Part shown: positions 51,107-60,250 of the stretch, piece by piece
Position numbering within the stretch: position 1 is the first letter of the stretch
Layout: every line of letters starts with the position of its first letter
Source of the DNA: Massilistercora timonensis
GTDB taxonomy: Bacteria; Bacillota; Clostridia; Lachnospirales; Lachnospiraceae
Assembly: GCF_900312975.1 (NCBI RefSeq)
Contig: NZ_LT990039.1
Span: 2,418,001-2,482,000, forward strand
Reading direction: 5' to 3'
DNA length: 64,000 nt
Made by a program: the position numbers and the translations under genes
Notes under the pieces: model-generated
Seen by the model: the letters and a program-made list of their open reading frames with translations, nothing else
Told to the model about the DNA's origin: nothing
The model's database searches: none

Positions 51107-52369
51107 ATGAAGAAAAATATATGGATTTTAAATCATTATGCAACAGACACGTATTTTGACAAAGGGGGAAGGCATTACTGGTTTGCGAAGTATCTAAAAA
51201 GAGCGGGGTATAATCCAGTTATCTTTTGTGCTAATACGGTGCATGGTTTTGATACGGAGATAGACACAAAAGGGAAAAAATGTATATTGAAAAAGGATGA
51301 GGTCAACGGTTTTCCTTTTGTATTCATTAAGGTTCCGTCTTATAAAGGGAATGGGATCAGGCGGATTAGGAATATGATAGAATTTTATCGAAAGCTTTTT
51401 CCTGTGACGAAATTGTATTCCCGGAAATACGGATATCCTGATATTATATTTGCTTCCAGCGTACACCCACTTACATTAGTAGCGGGAATCAAAATTGCAA
51501 AGAAAATGGGTGTGAAATGTATTTGCGAAGTAAGAGATCTGTGGCCAGAAAGTATTGTTGCTTATGGGAAATTAAAGAAGGATTCTTTGATTGCCAAAAT
51601 CCTTTATAGAGGAGAGAAATGGATTTATAAAAGAGCTGATGCATTGATTTTTACCATGGAAGGTGGAAAAGATTATATAATAAATAAGGGGTGGGATCGG
51701 TCTGAAAAGCACGGGGTAGAGCTACGAAAGATTCATTACATTAATAACGGAATGGATCTGGAAGAAATAGAGATACAAAGAAAAATGGAGATATATGATA
51801 ATCCAGTTTTCCGTAATATCAAAGGCGGGAAAATTATATATACCGGTTCTATACGTGAAGCAAATGATGTTGGGAAAATTTTGGATGCAGCAAAATACCT
51901 GATGGATTTAGATGTGACTTTCTGCATTTTTGGAGACGGAGATCAAAGAGAAAAGTTAGAAGAACGCTTAAAAAATGAAAGTATTAGTAATGTGATATTT
52001 TTTGGGAAAGTTGAAAAAAAATATATCGCTTCCATTGTTTCAGATGCGTTGTTGTTGTTGTTGTTGTATTCGCAAGATATTTTTGATATTGCCAAATATG
52101 GTATGAGTCAGAATAAACTTTTTGATTATCTGGCTGGGGGTCATGCAATCATTTCTAATCTTCCTAATGCTTATTCTATTATTAACGAATATAATTGTGG
52201 AATCGAGAGAGAGATACAAACAGGAAAAGAATTGGCTCAAAATATTCGAAAAGCATTGGAAGATGGTGATAGATTAAAAGAATGGGGAGCCCATGCAGCA
52301 GTTGCGGCAAAAGCCTTTTCCTTTGAGGAACATACAAAGAAACTGATATCTATTATCGAATCTCTATAA
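51107..52369 (+). CDS. Glycosyltransferase family 4, WbuB-like
   Basis: A 420-residue GT-B glycosyltransferase that should add one sugar to the undecaprenyl-linked repeat. The N-terminus IWILNHYATD...GGRHYWFAKYL and the CEVRDLWPESIVAYG block are typical of WbuB-like transferases for deoxyamino sugars; IYTGSIREANDV and a donor-site region near residue 330 follow. A run of six TTG codons (from about 52049) encodes six leucines in a row. It stands alone between the ATP-grasp gene and the sugar-nucleotide genes. Confidence 0.85.
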   Translation: MKKNIWILNHYATDTYFDKGGRHYWFAKYLKRAGYNPVIFCANTVHGFDTEIDTKGKKCILKKDEVNGFPFVFIKVPSYKGNGIRRIRNMIEFYRKLFPVTKLYSRKYGYPDIIFASSVHPLTLVAGIKIAKKMGVKCICEVRDLWPESIVAYGKLKKDSLIAKILYRGEKWIYKRADALIFTMEGGKDYIINKGWDRSEKHGVELRKIHYINNGMDLEEIEIQRKMEIYDNPVFRNIKGGKIIYTGSIREANDVGKILDAAKYLMDLDVTFCIFGDGDQREKLEERLKNESISNVIFFGKVEKKYIASIVSDALLLLLLYSQDIFDIAKYGMSQNKLFDYLAGGHAIISNLPNAYSIINEYNCGIEREIQTGKELAQNIRKALEDGDRLKEWGAHAAVAAKAFSFEEHTKKLISIIESL

Positions 52370-52389
52370 GAAATGAGGATATATTAATT

Positions 52390-53463
52390 ATGAAAATTGT
52401 AACAGTTGTAGGTGCACGTCCACAATTTATTAAGGCGGCTGTTGTATCAAGAGAACTCAGGAAAACGCATACAGAGATATTGGTTCACACAGGACAACAT
52501 TATGATTATAATATGTCTGATATTTTCTTCCGGGAGTTGGATATCCCTAAACCGGATTATAATCTTGGAATATCTGGTGGAACGCATGGAAAGATGACGG
52601 GTGAGATGTTGATCCGTATTGAAGAAGTGCTGATGAAAGAGAAACCAGATGTTGTCCTGCTTTATGGGGATACGAATTCTACCTTGGCAGGGGCTCTTGC
52701 GGCTGTGAAGTTACATATCCCTATTGCTCATGTGGAAGCTGGGAACCGATTGGGAACAAAGAACAATCCGGAAGAGATCAACAGAATCGTGACCGATCAT
52801 GTGTCTTCATTGCATTTATGCTGTACAGAGTCTGCGAAAGAATTTCTCAGGAAAGAGGGAATTACAGATACGGCTTATGTGGTGGGGGATCCCATGTATG
52901 ACGCTTTTCTCTATTATTCTGCGAAAGTCGGAAATGATATTCCAGAGAAGCTGACAGATTTGAATGGACAGGGAATAGATCCGCCAGAACATTTTTATTA
53001 TATGACCTGTCATAGAGAAGAAAATGCCGGGACAGACAAGACGCTTACGGAGATTCTGGAAGCGATGAACAGTCTGGAGTATCCTACGATATATCCAGTT
53101 CACCCGCGCAATCGGGCAAGAGTTCAGAGGATTGTAGAAGCGGAAAAGATGGAGCACATTATATGCTGTGAGCCAGTAGGATATCTGATGAGTGTGTATC
53201 TTGTTAATCATTCAGAAAAGATCGTGACAGATTCAGGTGGGCTTCAGAGAGAGGCGTTTTTTGCGAAAAAGCAGTGTGTTACAGTGTTTGATTATGTCGT
53301 TTGGCCGGAAACAATGAAAGATAATAGGAATCAACTGGCAAAGCCGGATAAAGAGGATATTCTGACAAAATTAAATAAAGAACAGATGCTTCGGGAAGAT
53401 TACAGCTTTGGTGATGGGAAGTCTTATCAGAAGATTGTAGAAAAAATAGAAAAACTAGTATAG
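52390..53463 (+). CDS. wbpI: UDP-sugar 2-epimerase, WbpI-like
   Basis: A 357-residue non-hydrolysing UDP-GlcNAc 2-epimerase family enzyme. The N-terminus GARPQFIKAA (rather than GTRPEAIK) and HTGQHYDYNMSDIFF fit the WbpI subgroup that epimerises UDP-GlcNAc3NAcA to UDP-ManNAc3NAcA. LLYGDTNSTLAG, HVEAGNR and VTDSGGLQREAFF are the other family marks. The downstream genes for the other four steps support this over plain WecB. The DNA is less AT-rich than its upstream neighbours. Confidence 0.85.
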   Translation: MKIVTVVGARPQFIKAAVVSRELRKTHTEILVHTGQHYDYNMSDIFFRELDIPKPDYNLGISGGTHGKMTGEMLIRIEEVLMKEKPDVVLLYGDTNSTLAGALAAVKLHIPIAHVEAGNRLGTKNNPEEINRIVTDHVSSLHLCCTESAKEFLRKEGITDTAYVVGDPMYDAFLYYSAKVGNDIPEKLTDLNGQGIDPPEHFYYMTCHREENAGTDKTLTEILEAMNSLEYPTIYPVHPRNRARVQRIVEAEKMEHIICCEPVGYLMSVYLVNHSEKIVTDSGGLQREAFFAKKQCVTVFDYVVWPETMKDNRNQLAKPDKEDILTKLNKEQMLREDYSFGDGKSYQKIVEKIEKLV

Positions 53464-53478
53464 AGAAAGGGAAAAACT

Positions 53479-54798
53479 ATGTCAATGAAAGAAGAGTTAT
53501 TGAAGAAAATTGAAAATCGTCAGATTACCGTGGGGGTTGTCGGCTTGGGGTATGTTGGGCTTCCTCTGGCGGTTGAAAAAGCAAGGGCTGGATTCCGAAC
53601 AATTGGTTTTGACGTTCAGGAAGAGAAGGTTCAGCTTGTAAATTCTGGTCATAATTATATTGGCGATGTGATTGATGATGATCTGGAGGAGCTTGTGGAG
53701 GAAGGAAAGCTTTCTGCTACAACAGACTTTACCTTTGTGAAAGATGTTGATTTTATTGCAATCTGCGTTCCAACCCCACTTGATCGTCATCAGCAGCCGG
53801 ATATCAGTTATGTGAAGAATTCTACGATTGCGATCTCCAGGCACTTGACAAAGAATACCATGGTAGTTCTCGAGTCTACAACTTATCCTGGGACAACAGA
53901 AGAGCTGATTAAACCAATCCTGGAGGAAGGCTCTGGATTGAAGTGCGGAGAAGATTTTTATCTTGGATTTTCGCCAGAGCGTGTAGACCCCGGCAATGCG
54001 GTATATAAGACAAAAAACACACCCAAAGTAGTTGGCGCGATTGGGAAAGATGCGACTGAAGTGATTGCATCCATGTATCGAGCGGTTCTGGAGGGCGATG
54101 TATATGAGGTGTCTTCCCCAGCGATTGCGGAGATGGAAAAGATCCTTGAGAATACCTACAGGAATGTAAATATCGGGCTGATCAATGAACTGGCAATGCT
54201 CTGCAACAAGATGAATATTAATCTCTGGGAAGTAGTAGATGCGGCTAAGACAAAACCGTATGGATTCCAGGCATTTTATCCCGGCCCGGGGCTTGGGGGT
54301 CACTGCATTCCTCTGGATCCTTATTACTTATCCTGGAAAGCCAGAGAATATGGATTCCATACATCTATGATCGAGTCTTCTATGATGATCAACGATAAGA
54401 TGCCGGAATATTGTGTGGAGCGTGCGGCAAAAATCCTGAATTACTTTAAAAAATCTCTGAATGGCTCCAGAATTCTGATCCTTGGGGTGGCTTACAAACA
54501 GGATATTGATGACTACAGAGAAAGCCCTGCTATTCGAGTGATAGAAGAACTGGAGCCTACCGGAGCAGAAGTGGACTTCTATGATCCCTATATTCCGGCT
54601 TATAAGGAGAGAGGCATTGTAAAAGAAGGCCTGAAGGAGATCAGCGAGGATATCGTTGCTTCTTATGATCTTGTAATGGTGACAGCGGCTCATACTACGG
54701 TGGATTATGAGATGATCCAGAGAAGCGCGAAAGCAATCTTTGATACAAAGAATGTGATGAAGAATCTTGAGAACAGAGAGAATATCGAGGTGCTGTAA
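53479..54798 (+). CDS. wbpA: UDP-N-acetylglucosamine 6-dehydrogenase (WbpA-like)
   Basis: A 439-residue nucleotide-sugar dehydrogenase that oxidises C6 of UDP-GlcNAc to a uronate with two NAD. The N-terminal GVVGLGYVGLPLAVE loop, ICVPTPLD, ESTTYPGTTEE, SPERVDPGN, and the catalytic Cys in GPGLGGHCIPLDPYYL are present. WecC (ManNAc dehydrogenase) is similar, but the pathway neighbours favour WbpA. The stop abuts the start of the acetyltransferase gene. Confidence 0.88.
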   Translation: MSMKEELLKKIENRQITVGVVGLGYVGLPLAVEKARAGFRTIGFDVQEEKVQLVNSGHNYIGDVIDDDLEELVEEGKLSATTDFTFVKDVDFIAICVPTPLDRHQQPDISYVKNSTIAISRHLTKNTMVVLESTTYPGTTEELIKPILEEGSGLKCGEDFYLGFSPERVDPGNAVYKTKNTPKVVGAIGKDATEVIASMYRAVLEGDVYEVSSPAIAEMEKILENTYRNVNIGLINELAMLCNKMNINLWEVVDAAKTKPYGFQAFYPGPGLGGHCIPLDPYYLSWKAREYGFHTSMIESSMMINDKMPEYCVERAAKILNYFKKSLNGSRILILGVAYKQDIDDYRESPAIRVIEELEPTGAEVDFYDPYIPAYKERGIVKEGLKEISEDIVASYDLVMVTAAHTTVDYEMIQRSAKAIFDTKNVMKNLENRENIEVL

Positions 54799-55365
54799 AT
54801 GGCAAATTATTTTGTACATGAGACAAGTGTGATTGATGATGACGTCTCTATTGGACAGGGAACAAAGATATGGCATTTCTCTCATATTCAATCAGGAGCG
54901 CGCATTGGGGCAAATTGTTCTTTTGGACAGAATGTCAACGTGGGGAATTGTGTGAAGATTGGAGATGGCTGTAAGGTACAGAATAATGTTTCTCTTTATG
55001 AAGGAGTCGAACTGGAAGATTATGTATTTTGCGGTCCATCCATGGTATTTACAAATGATCTGACGCCGCGGGCAAAATATCCAAAAGGGCGTGCAGGCTA
55101 TAAGAAAACAATTCTTCATACAGGAGCAACCATCGGGGCTAACGCTACGCTTGTCTGTGGACATGATATTGGGAAGTGGGCAATGGTAGCGGCTGGGGCG
55201 GTAGTGACGAAAAATGTGCCCGATCATGCCCTGGTAGCAGGCGTTCCGGCGAGACAGATCGGATGGGTATGTGAATGTGGAGAACGTCTGTCCGAAACCC
55301 TGGAGTGCCCAAACTGCAGAAGAAGATATAAGAAACAGGATCCAGGACTTTTGGAAATACAGTAA
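54799..55365 (+). CDS. wbpD: UDP-amino-sugar N-acetyltransferase, WbpD-like (copy 1)
   Basis: A 188-residue left-handed beta-helix acyltransferase. The hexapeptide repeats (IGQGTKIWHFSHIQSG, IGANCSFGQNVNVG) and FTNDLTPRAKYP are those of WbpD/WlbB, which acetylates C3 of UDP-GlcNAc(3NH2)A. The C-terminus adds a four-cysteine, zinc-ribbon-like tail (CECG...CPNC). A second copy occurs at 56457. It starts directly after the wbpA stop. Confidence 0.88.
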   Translation: MANYFVHETSVIDDDVSIGQGTKIWHFSHIQSGARIGANCSFGQNVNVGNCVKIGDGCKVQNNVSLYEGVELEDYVFCGPSMVFTNDLTPRAKYPKGRAGYKKTILHTGATIGANATLVCGHDIGKWAMVAAGAVVTKNVPDHALVAGVPARQIGWVCECGERLSETLECPNCRRRYKKQDPGLLEIQ

Positions 55366-55384
55366 GATTAGGAGGGAACGTATT

Positions 55385-56464
55385 ATGAGATATGCACTGA
55401 TCGGATGTGGAAGAATTTCAACAAACCATATTAAGGCAGCGGTAAATAACAAATTGGAAATAGTGGGCGTCTGTGACATCCTTCCAGAAAAGATGGAGGA
55501 ACTGCTGGAAAAACACGAATTGAAAAATGATAATTCCATTCATCGTTATACAGATTACAAAGAATTGGTAGCTGCAGAAAAGCCAGAATTGATCAGTATT
55601 GCCACAGAGAGTGGAAATCATGCGGAAATCGCTCTTTATTGTATTGAAGCAGGCATAAACGTGATCATTGAGAAGCCAATGGCAATGAGTATTGAGGACG
55701 CAAACAAGATTATTGATCTGGCAGAGAAAAAGCATGTCAAAGTATCTGCCTGTCATCAGAATCGTTTTAATGTGGCAGTTCAGGAGCTTCGAAAAGCAGT
55801 TGAGAACGGAAGGTTTGGCAAGATATCCCATGGATCTATCCATGTAAGGTGGAACCGGAATAAAGGATATTATGATCAGGCTCCCTGGAGAGGTACATGG
55901 GCTCAGGATGGCGGCGCTCTTATGAATCAGTGTATCCATGGGATTGACCTTCTCCGCTGGATGATGGGGGATGAGGTTGAGGAGGTATATGGGGCTACCA
56001 GACAGCAGTTCCATGATTACCTGGAAGCGGAAGATGTCGGCATGGCAGTGGTGAAATTCAAGAACGGGGCGATTGGAACAATTGAAGGGACAACCAATGT
56101 CTATCCGAAGAATCTGGAAGAAACACTGTATGTCTTTGGAGAGAATGGAACGGTTAAGATCGGTGGAACTTCCACCAATAATATTGATGTGTGGGATTTT
56201 GCCGATGAAACAGAGGCAGACAGTAAAAATAAGGGGTTGGAAGAAGCGACCAGCAATGTGTATGGGAATGGTCATACAAGCTTGTTTGCGGATGTAATGG
56301 CTTCTATTGAGAATGACAGAAAACCATATGTAGATGCTGTGGCTGGAAGGAATGCCCTGGAAATGATCCTTGCGATCTATAAGAGTCAGAAGACCGGACA
56401 GCCGGTGAAATTGCCGTTAAAAGAATTTTCATCTGTAGATATGGAAGGAGAGTTTCATGAGTAA
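55385..56464 (+). CDS. wbpB: Gfo/Idh/MocA sugar dehydrogenase, WbpB-like
   Basis: A 359-residue NAD-dependent oxidoreductase. The N-terminal YALIGCGRIS loop, the EKPMAMS motif with its catalytic Lys and CHQNRFNVAVQ, then GGALMNQCIHGIDLL, match the WbpB/WlbA group that oxidises C3 of UDP-GlcNAcA. The ATG at 55385 follows a GGAGGG site; the frame is open upstream into wbpD without a start signal. Its last eight bases overlap the second acetyltransferase gene. Confidence 0.85.
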   Translation: MRYALIGCGRISTNHIKAAVNNKLEIVGVCDILPEKMEELLEKHELKNDNSIHRYTDYKELVAAEKPELISIATESGNHAEIALYCIEAGINVIIEKPMAMSIEDANKIIDLAEKKHVKVSACHQNRFNVAVQELRKAVENGRFGKISHGSIHVRWNRNKGYYDQAPWRGTWAQDGGALMNQCIHGIDLLRWMMGDEVEEVYGATRQQFHDYLEAEDVGMAVVKFKNGAIGTIEGTTNVYPKNLEETLYVFGENGTVKIGGTSTNNIDVWDFADETEADSKNKGLEEATSNVYGNGHTSLFADVMASIENDRKPYVDAVAGRNALEMILAIYKSQKTGQPVKLPLKEFSSVDMEGEFHE

Positions 56465-57011
56465 TTATTTTGTGCATGAAAGTAGCTATGTGGATGACAA
56501 TGTAATCATTGGAGACAATACAAAAATATGGCATTTTTCGCATGTGCAAAGCGGTGCAAGGATTGGAAGAAGTTGTTCTTTTGGACAGAATGTTAACATT
56601 TCAAATAATGTAAAGATTGGGGATTTTTGTAAAATACAAAATAATGTATCGGTATATGAGGGAGTAGAATTAGAAAATTATGTTTTTTGTGGTCCATCGG
56701 TAGTATTTACAAATGATTTGACGCCGCGCGCTCAGTATAAAAAAATTTATAGAAGAACTTTTTTAAAAGAAGGATGTTCTGTAGGGGCTAATGCAACGAT
56801 TGTTTGTGGACATACAATAGGGAAATATGCATTAATAGCTGCTGGTGCTGTGGTTACAAAGGATGTGAGTGATTATGCATTAATGGTTGGCGTACCTGCA
56901 AGACAAATGGGGTGGGTGTGTCAATGTGGTGAAAAATTGAATAGAGATTTTGTTTGTAAGAATTGTGGGAAAATTTATGAAAAATGTGATGAAGGACTTC
57001 GTGAAAAGTAG
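56457..57011 (+). CDS. UDP-amino-sugar N-acetyltransferase, WbpD-like (copy 2)
   Basis: A 184-residue paralogue of the acetyltransferase encoded at 54799, with the same hexapeptide helix (IGDNTKIWHFSHVQSG), the same FTNDLTPRAQY stretch and the same four-Cys tail (CQCG...CKNC). The protein is clearly related but the DNA is much more AT-rich, so it was not made by a recent local duplication. It begins a second, AT-rich set of wbp-like genes (acetyltransferase, oxidoreductase, aminotransferase). Confidence 0.86.
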   Translation: MSNYFVHESSYVDDNVIIGDNTKIWHFSHVQSGARIGRSCSFGQNVNISNNVKIGDFCKIQNNVSVYEGVELENYVFCGPSVVFTNDLTPRAQYKKIYRRTFLKEGCSVGANATIVCGHTIGKYALIAAGAVVTKDVSDYALMVGVPARQMGWVCQCGEKLNRDFVCKNCGKIYEKCDEGLREK

Positions 57012-57026
57012 GTGGAGGCGTATAAT

Positions 57027-58013
57027 ATGTTAAAGATCGCATTAGTAGGATATGGTTATTGGGGGCCAAATGTTGCTAGAAATCTTTACAACAATAAAAA
57101 ATGGGATTTCGTAACAATTTGTGATAAAAAAACAGAAAGATTGCAGAAGGCTAAGGAATTGTATGCAAATTCTTTGAGTTATGTGGATAATTTCGAGGAA
57201 ATCATTCAAGATGATAGTATTGATGCAGTTGCATTGGCAGTAGAAACTAGTGCGCATTATGAATTGGCAATGAAAGTTCTGCAGGCAAATAAACACTTAT
57301 ATGTTGAAAAGCCATTTACTGATGATTTAAATCAAGCTATTGAATTACATGAACTTGCCCAGACAAAAAAGCTGATTATTCATGTGGATCATATTATGGT
57401 ATATCATCCGGCAATTAGAAAGATAAAAGAGTTTATTAAATCTGGTAATATAGGAGATATTATATGGGTTGATTGTTCTAGACTTAATTTGGGGCAAGTA
57501 AAGAATGATGTGAATTCTATGTGGGATTTAAATGTACATGATTTGGCAATAGTTGATTATCTGACAGACGGAGCTAATGTCCAATGTGTTAAAGCAATGG
57601 GAACTAAAATGTATAGTCATCGAGAATCTATTACACAATTGATGGTTCAATATGATGGCTTTTTTGCCACTATGCGGGCTAGTTGGGTGTCTCCCATCAA
57701 GGAAAGAAAAATTATTATTGCAGGGACAAAAAAGATGATTGTGTATGATGACGTAGATGTTTTAAATAAATTAATTGTATATGATAAGGGCTTTGATACA
57801 GAAGCCGGTACAGAATACGCAGATTATGTTGTGCGTGCTAGGAGCGGTGATGCTATTATTCCACATTTGCCTGTTGAGGATGCGTTATACAATAGTCTTG
57901 AACATTTTCGTCAATGTATTTTTGAAAGAAAAGAGTCTCTGACGGATGCTTCAGCAGCTATTCGTGTAATTAATATTTTAGAACAAGCTGATAAAAGTTT
58001 AAAAAGTAATTAA
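57027..58013 (+). CDS. Gfo/Idh/MocA family oxidoreductase (second copy)
   Basis: A 328-residue NAD-dependent sugar oxidoreductase. The IALVGYGYWGPNVARN loop and VEKPFTDDLNQA with catalytic Lys are clear, and HVDHIMVYHPAIRK follows. It belongs to a different subgroup from the WbpB-like protein at 55385, so it may act on another sugar or replace it. The ATG at 57027 follows a GGTGGAGG site. It is 16 bases from the aminotransferase gene downstream. Confidence 0.85.
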   Translation: MLKIALVGYGYWGPNVARNLYNNKKWDFVTICDKKTERLQKAKELYANSLSYVDNFEEIIQDDSIDAVALAVETSAHYELAMKVLQANKHLYVEKPFTDDLNQAIELHELAQTKKLIIHVDHIMVYHPAIRKIKEFIKSGNIGDIIWVDCSRLNLGQVKNDVNSMWDLNVHDLAIVDYLTDGANVQCVKAMGTKMYSHRESITQLMVQYDGFFATMRASWVSPIKERKIIIAGTKKMIVYDDVDVLNKLIVYDKGFDTEAGTEYADYVVRARSGDAIIPHLPVEDALYNSLEHFRQCIFERKESLTDASAAIRVINILEQADKSLKSN

Positions 58014-58029
58014 TGAAAGGAGCATTTTT

Positions 58030-59148
58030 ATGCAATTTATTGATTTGGAAAGACAGTACAATACAATAAAAGAAGATGTGGATTATAGGATTAGGAAGGT
58101 TCTTGAACATCAAAAATATATTATGGGACCAGAAGTTGAAGAAATGGAACGTGAATTGGCAGCGTATACCGGAAGAAAACATGTGTTTTCTTGCGCTAGT
58201 GGGACAGATGCCCTTACGATACCACTTATGGCATTGGATTTAAAAGAAACAGATGCTGTCTTTGTTCCATCGTTTACTTTTTTTGCATCAGGAGAGTGTG
58301 TGGCATTAGTAGGAGCAACGCCTGTTTTTGTGGATTGTGATGAAACTTATAACATTGATACAGTTAAATTACGCAAGACGATACAAGAGGTGTTAGATAA
58401 AGGAGAGTTGCAACCAAAGGGAATTATTCCGGTAGATCTATTTGGGCTTTCTGCTAATTATAATGAAATTTTGGCAATTGCAAAAGAATATAATCTTTTT
58501 GTATTGGAAGATGCAGCACAGGGGTTTGGAGCGGAATATAATGGGAAAAGGACAGGATCTTTTGGGGATATATCTGCGACATCTTTTTTCCCGGCAAAAC
58601 CTTTGGGCTGCTATGGCGATGGGGGTGCGATTTTTACAGATGATGATGATCTTGCTGAAAAAATACATTCTATCAGAGTGCATGGCCAGGGAACAAGCCG
58701 TTATGATAATGTGAGAATAGGGTTAAATGGGAGAATGGATACGATTCAAGCAGCGGTTGTTTTATCGAAATTAAAAGTTTTTGATGAAGAGATTAGAAAA
58801 CGACAATTGGTTGCTAAAAAGTATTGTGAGGAGTTAGAAGGTTACTATAGACTTCCAGTAATACCAAATGACTGTTTGTCTTCTTGGGCTCAATTTACAC
58901 TTCAGGCAAGAGATGAGGAGCATAGGGATTATGTTATAAACAAGTTGAAAGAATACAATATTCCTATTATGGTGTATTATATTCTGCCGCTTCATATGCA
59001 AACAGCTTTTAAATATTTAGAATATAGCGAGAATGATTTACCTGTATGTGCAGATTTTTGTAAAAAAGTATTTAGTGTACCAATGCATCCATACTTAAAA
59101 CAGGATGAAATTATATATATTTGCAACAAGCTTAAAGAATGTAAATAG
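58030..59148 (+). CDS. wbpE: DegT/DnrJ/EryC1 aminotransferase, WbpE-like
   Basis: A 372-residue PLP sugar aminotransferase starting MQFIDLERQYNTIKEDVD, the N-terminus typical of WbpE/WlbC. It has SCASGTDALTIPLMAL, EDAAQGFGAEYNGKRTG and the PLP lysine in SFFPAKPLGCYGDGG. It should aminate C3 of the 3-keto sugar made by the dehydrogenase. It supplies the one step missing from the first wbp gene set, and so completes the UDP-GlcNAc3NAcA route. Confidence 0.88.
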   Translation: MQFIDLERQYNTIKEDVDYRIRKVLEHQKYIMGPEVEEMERELAAYTGRKHVFSCASGTDALTIPLMALDLKETDAVFVPSFTFFASGECVALVGATPVFVDCDETYNIDTVKLRKTIQEVLDKGELQPKGIIPVDLFGLSANYNEILAIAKEYNLFVLEDAAQGFGAEYNGKRTGSFGDISATSFFPAKPLGCYGDGGAIFTDDDDLAEKIHSIRVHGQGTSRYDNVRIGLNGRMDTIQAAVVLSKLKVFDEEIRKRQLVAKKYCEELEGYYRLPVIPNDCLSSWAQFTLQARDEEHRDYVINKLKEYNIPIMVYYILPLHMQTAFKYLEYSENDLPVCADFCKKVFSVPMHPYLKQDEIIYICNKLKECK

Positions 59149-59158
59149 GAGGTTTGAA

Positions 59159-60244
59159 ATGCGAGTAAAGAGGATAATGCATGGTTTGTCGGAAGTGGCA
59201 GGTCAAGGATTTTATTCTGTTTTGGGTATAAAGGAGATAAATAGAAAAGCTGAGATGGTAGTGTGGCTTCCGAACAAATTTGCTTATCCTTATGATATTT
59301 CACTTAATATTGATAAAAGAAAGAAATATTTAGCACCGTTATATTTAGTGAAAGTTATCCGTTTTTTTATTGTTTCGATATTTCGATATGATGTTTTTCA
59401 TTTTCATTATGGTCGGAGTATGCTTTTTAATCGTGATATTTCTATTTTGAAATTGTTGAAAAAGAAAGTTTTTTATGAATTTCATGGGTCGGATATTAGA
59501 GTTGATTGTCTTGCTCATAAAAGAAATAAGTATTTTCCAATCGAAGATTTAAAACAGGATAAACTAGTTAAACGTAATCAATATATATGTAAGAAAGTGG
59601 ATGGTATTATTCTTCACGACCAAGAACTTGCAATGTATCTTCCTAATGTGGGAGAAAAAGTGTTTTTTGTTCCATTAAGGATAGCTGTTGATTCTTTTAC
59701 CCCAATTTATCCAGATATTAATTGTCAAAAAGTAACAATAGTTCATGCGCCATCTAATTCAAAACTGAAAGGAACTGAGTATATTATTAGAGCAATAAAC
59801 AAATTAAAAAAGCATTATCCGATAGACTTTATTCTTATCCAGAATAAAACACAGGATGAGGCAAAAGCAATATATATGAAAGCGGATATAATTATTGATC
59901 AGTTACTTATTGGCACTTATGGTGTTTTTGCGTTAGAAGGAATGGCATTAGGGAAACCGGTGATAACATATATCATGGATGATATGCTTTTGGCGTTTCC
60001 AGATGAATTACCAATTCAAAATGCTAATATTGAAAATATAGAAGGTGTTCTTGAAAATTTGATTATACATCCAGAGTTGCGGAACCAGATAGGAATTGCT
60101 AGTAGACAATATGTAGAAAATTATCATGACTATAGAAAAATTGCGATCTATCTTTTGAAAATTTATCAAGGCAGCCAGGAACCTGTCGGTTCAAAAGAGT
60201 CTTTTCAGATTGTCAAAAGTATTGAATTGGAGAAGAGGAAATAA
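59159..60244 (+). CDS. Glycosyltransferase, GT-B fold
   Basis: A 361-residue glycosyltransferase, family 4-like, probably cytoplasmic and membrane-associated. The acceptor domain holds VFHFHYGRSM and FYEFHGSDIR; the donor half holds IVHAPSNSKLKGTEYI and a terminal GTYGVFALEGMALGKPV with its conserved Glu. The ATG at 59159 follows an AGGAGG site; the frame is open upstream inside the aminotransferase gene. The sugar it transfers is unknown. Confidence 0.83.
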   Translation: MRVKRIMHGLSEVAGQGFYSVLGIKEINRKAEMVVWLPNKFAYPYDISLNIDKRKKYLAPLYLVKVIRFFIVSIFRYDVFHFHYGRSMLFNRDISILKLLKKKVFYEFHGSDIRVDCLAHKRNKYFPIEDLKQDKLVKRNQYICKKVDGIILHDQELAMYLPNVGEKVFFVPLRIAVDSFTPIYPDINCQKVTIVHAPSNSKLKGTEYIIRAINKLKKHYPIDFILIQNKTQDEAKAIYMKADIIIDQLLIGTYGVFALEGMALGKPVITYIMDDMLLAFPDELPIQNANIENIEGVLENLIIHPELRNQIGIASRQYVENYHDYRKIAIYLLKIYQGSQEPVGSKESFQIVKSIELEKRK

Positions 60245-60250
60245 TTATAA

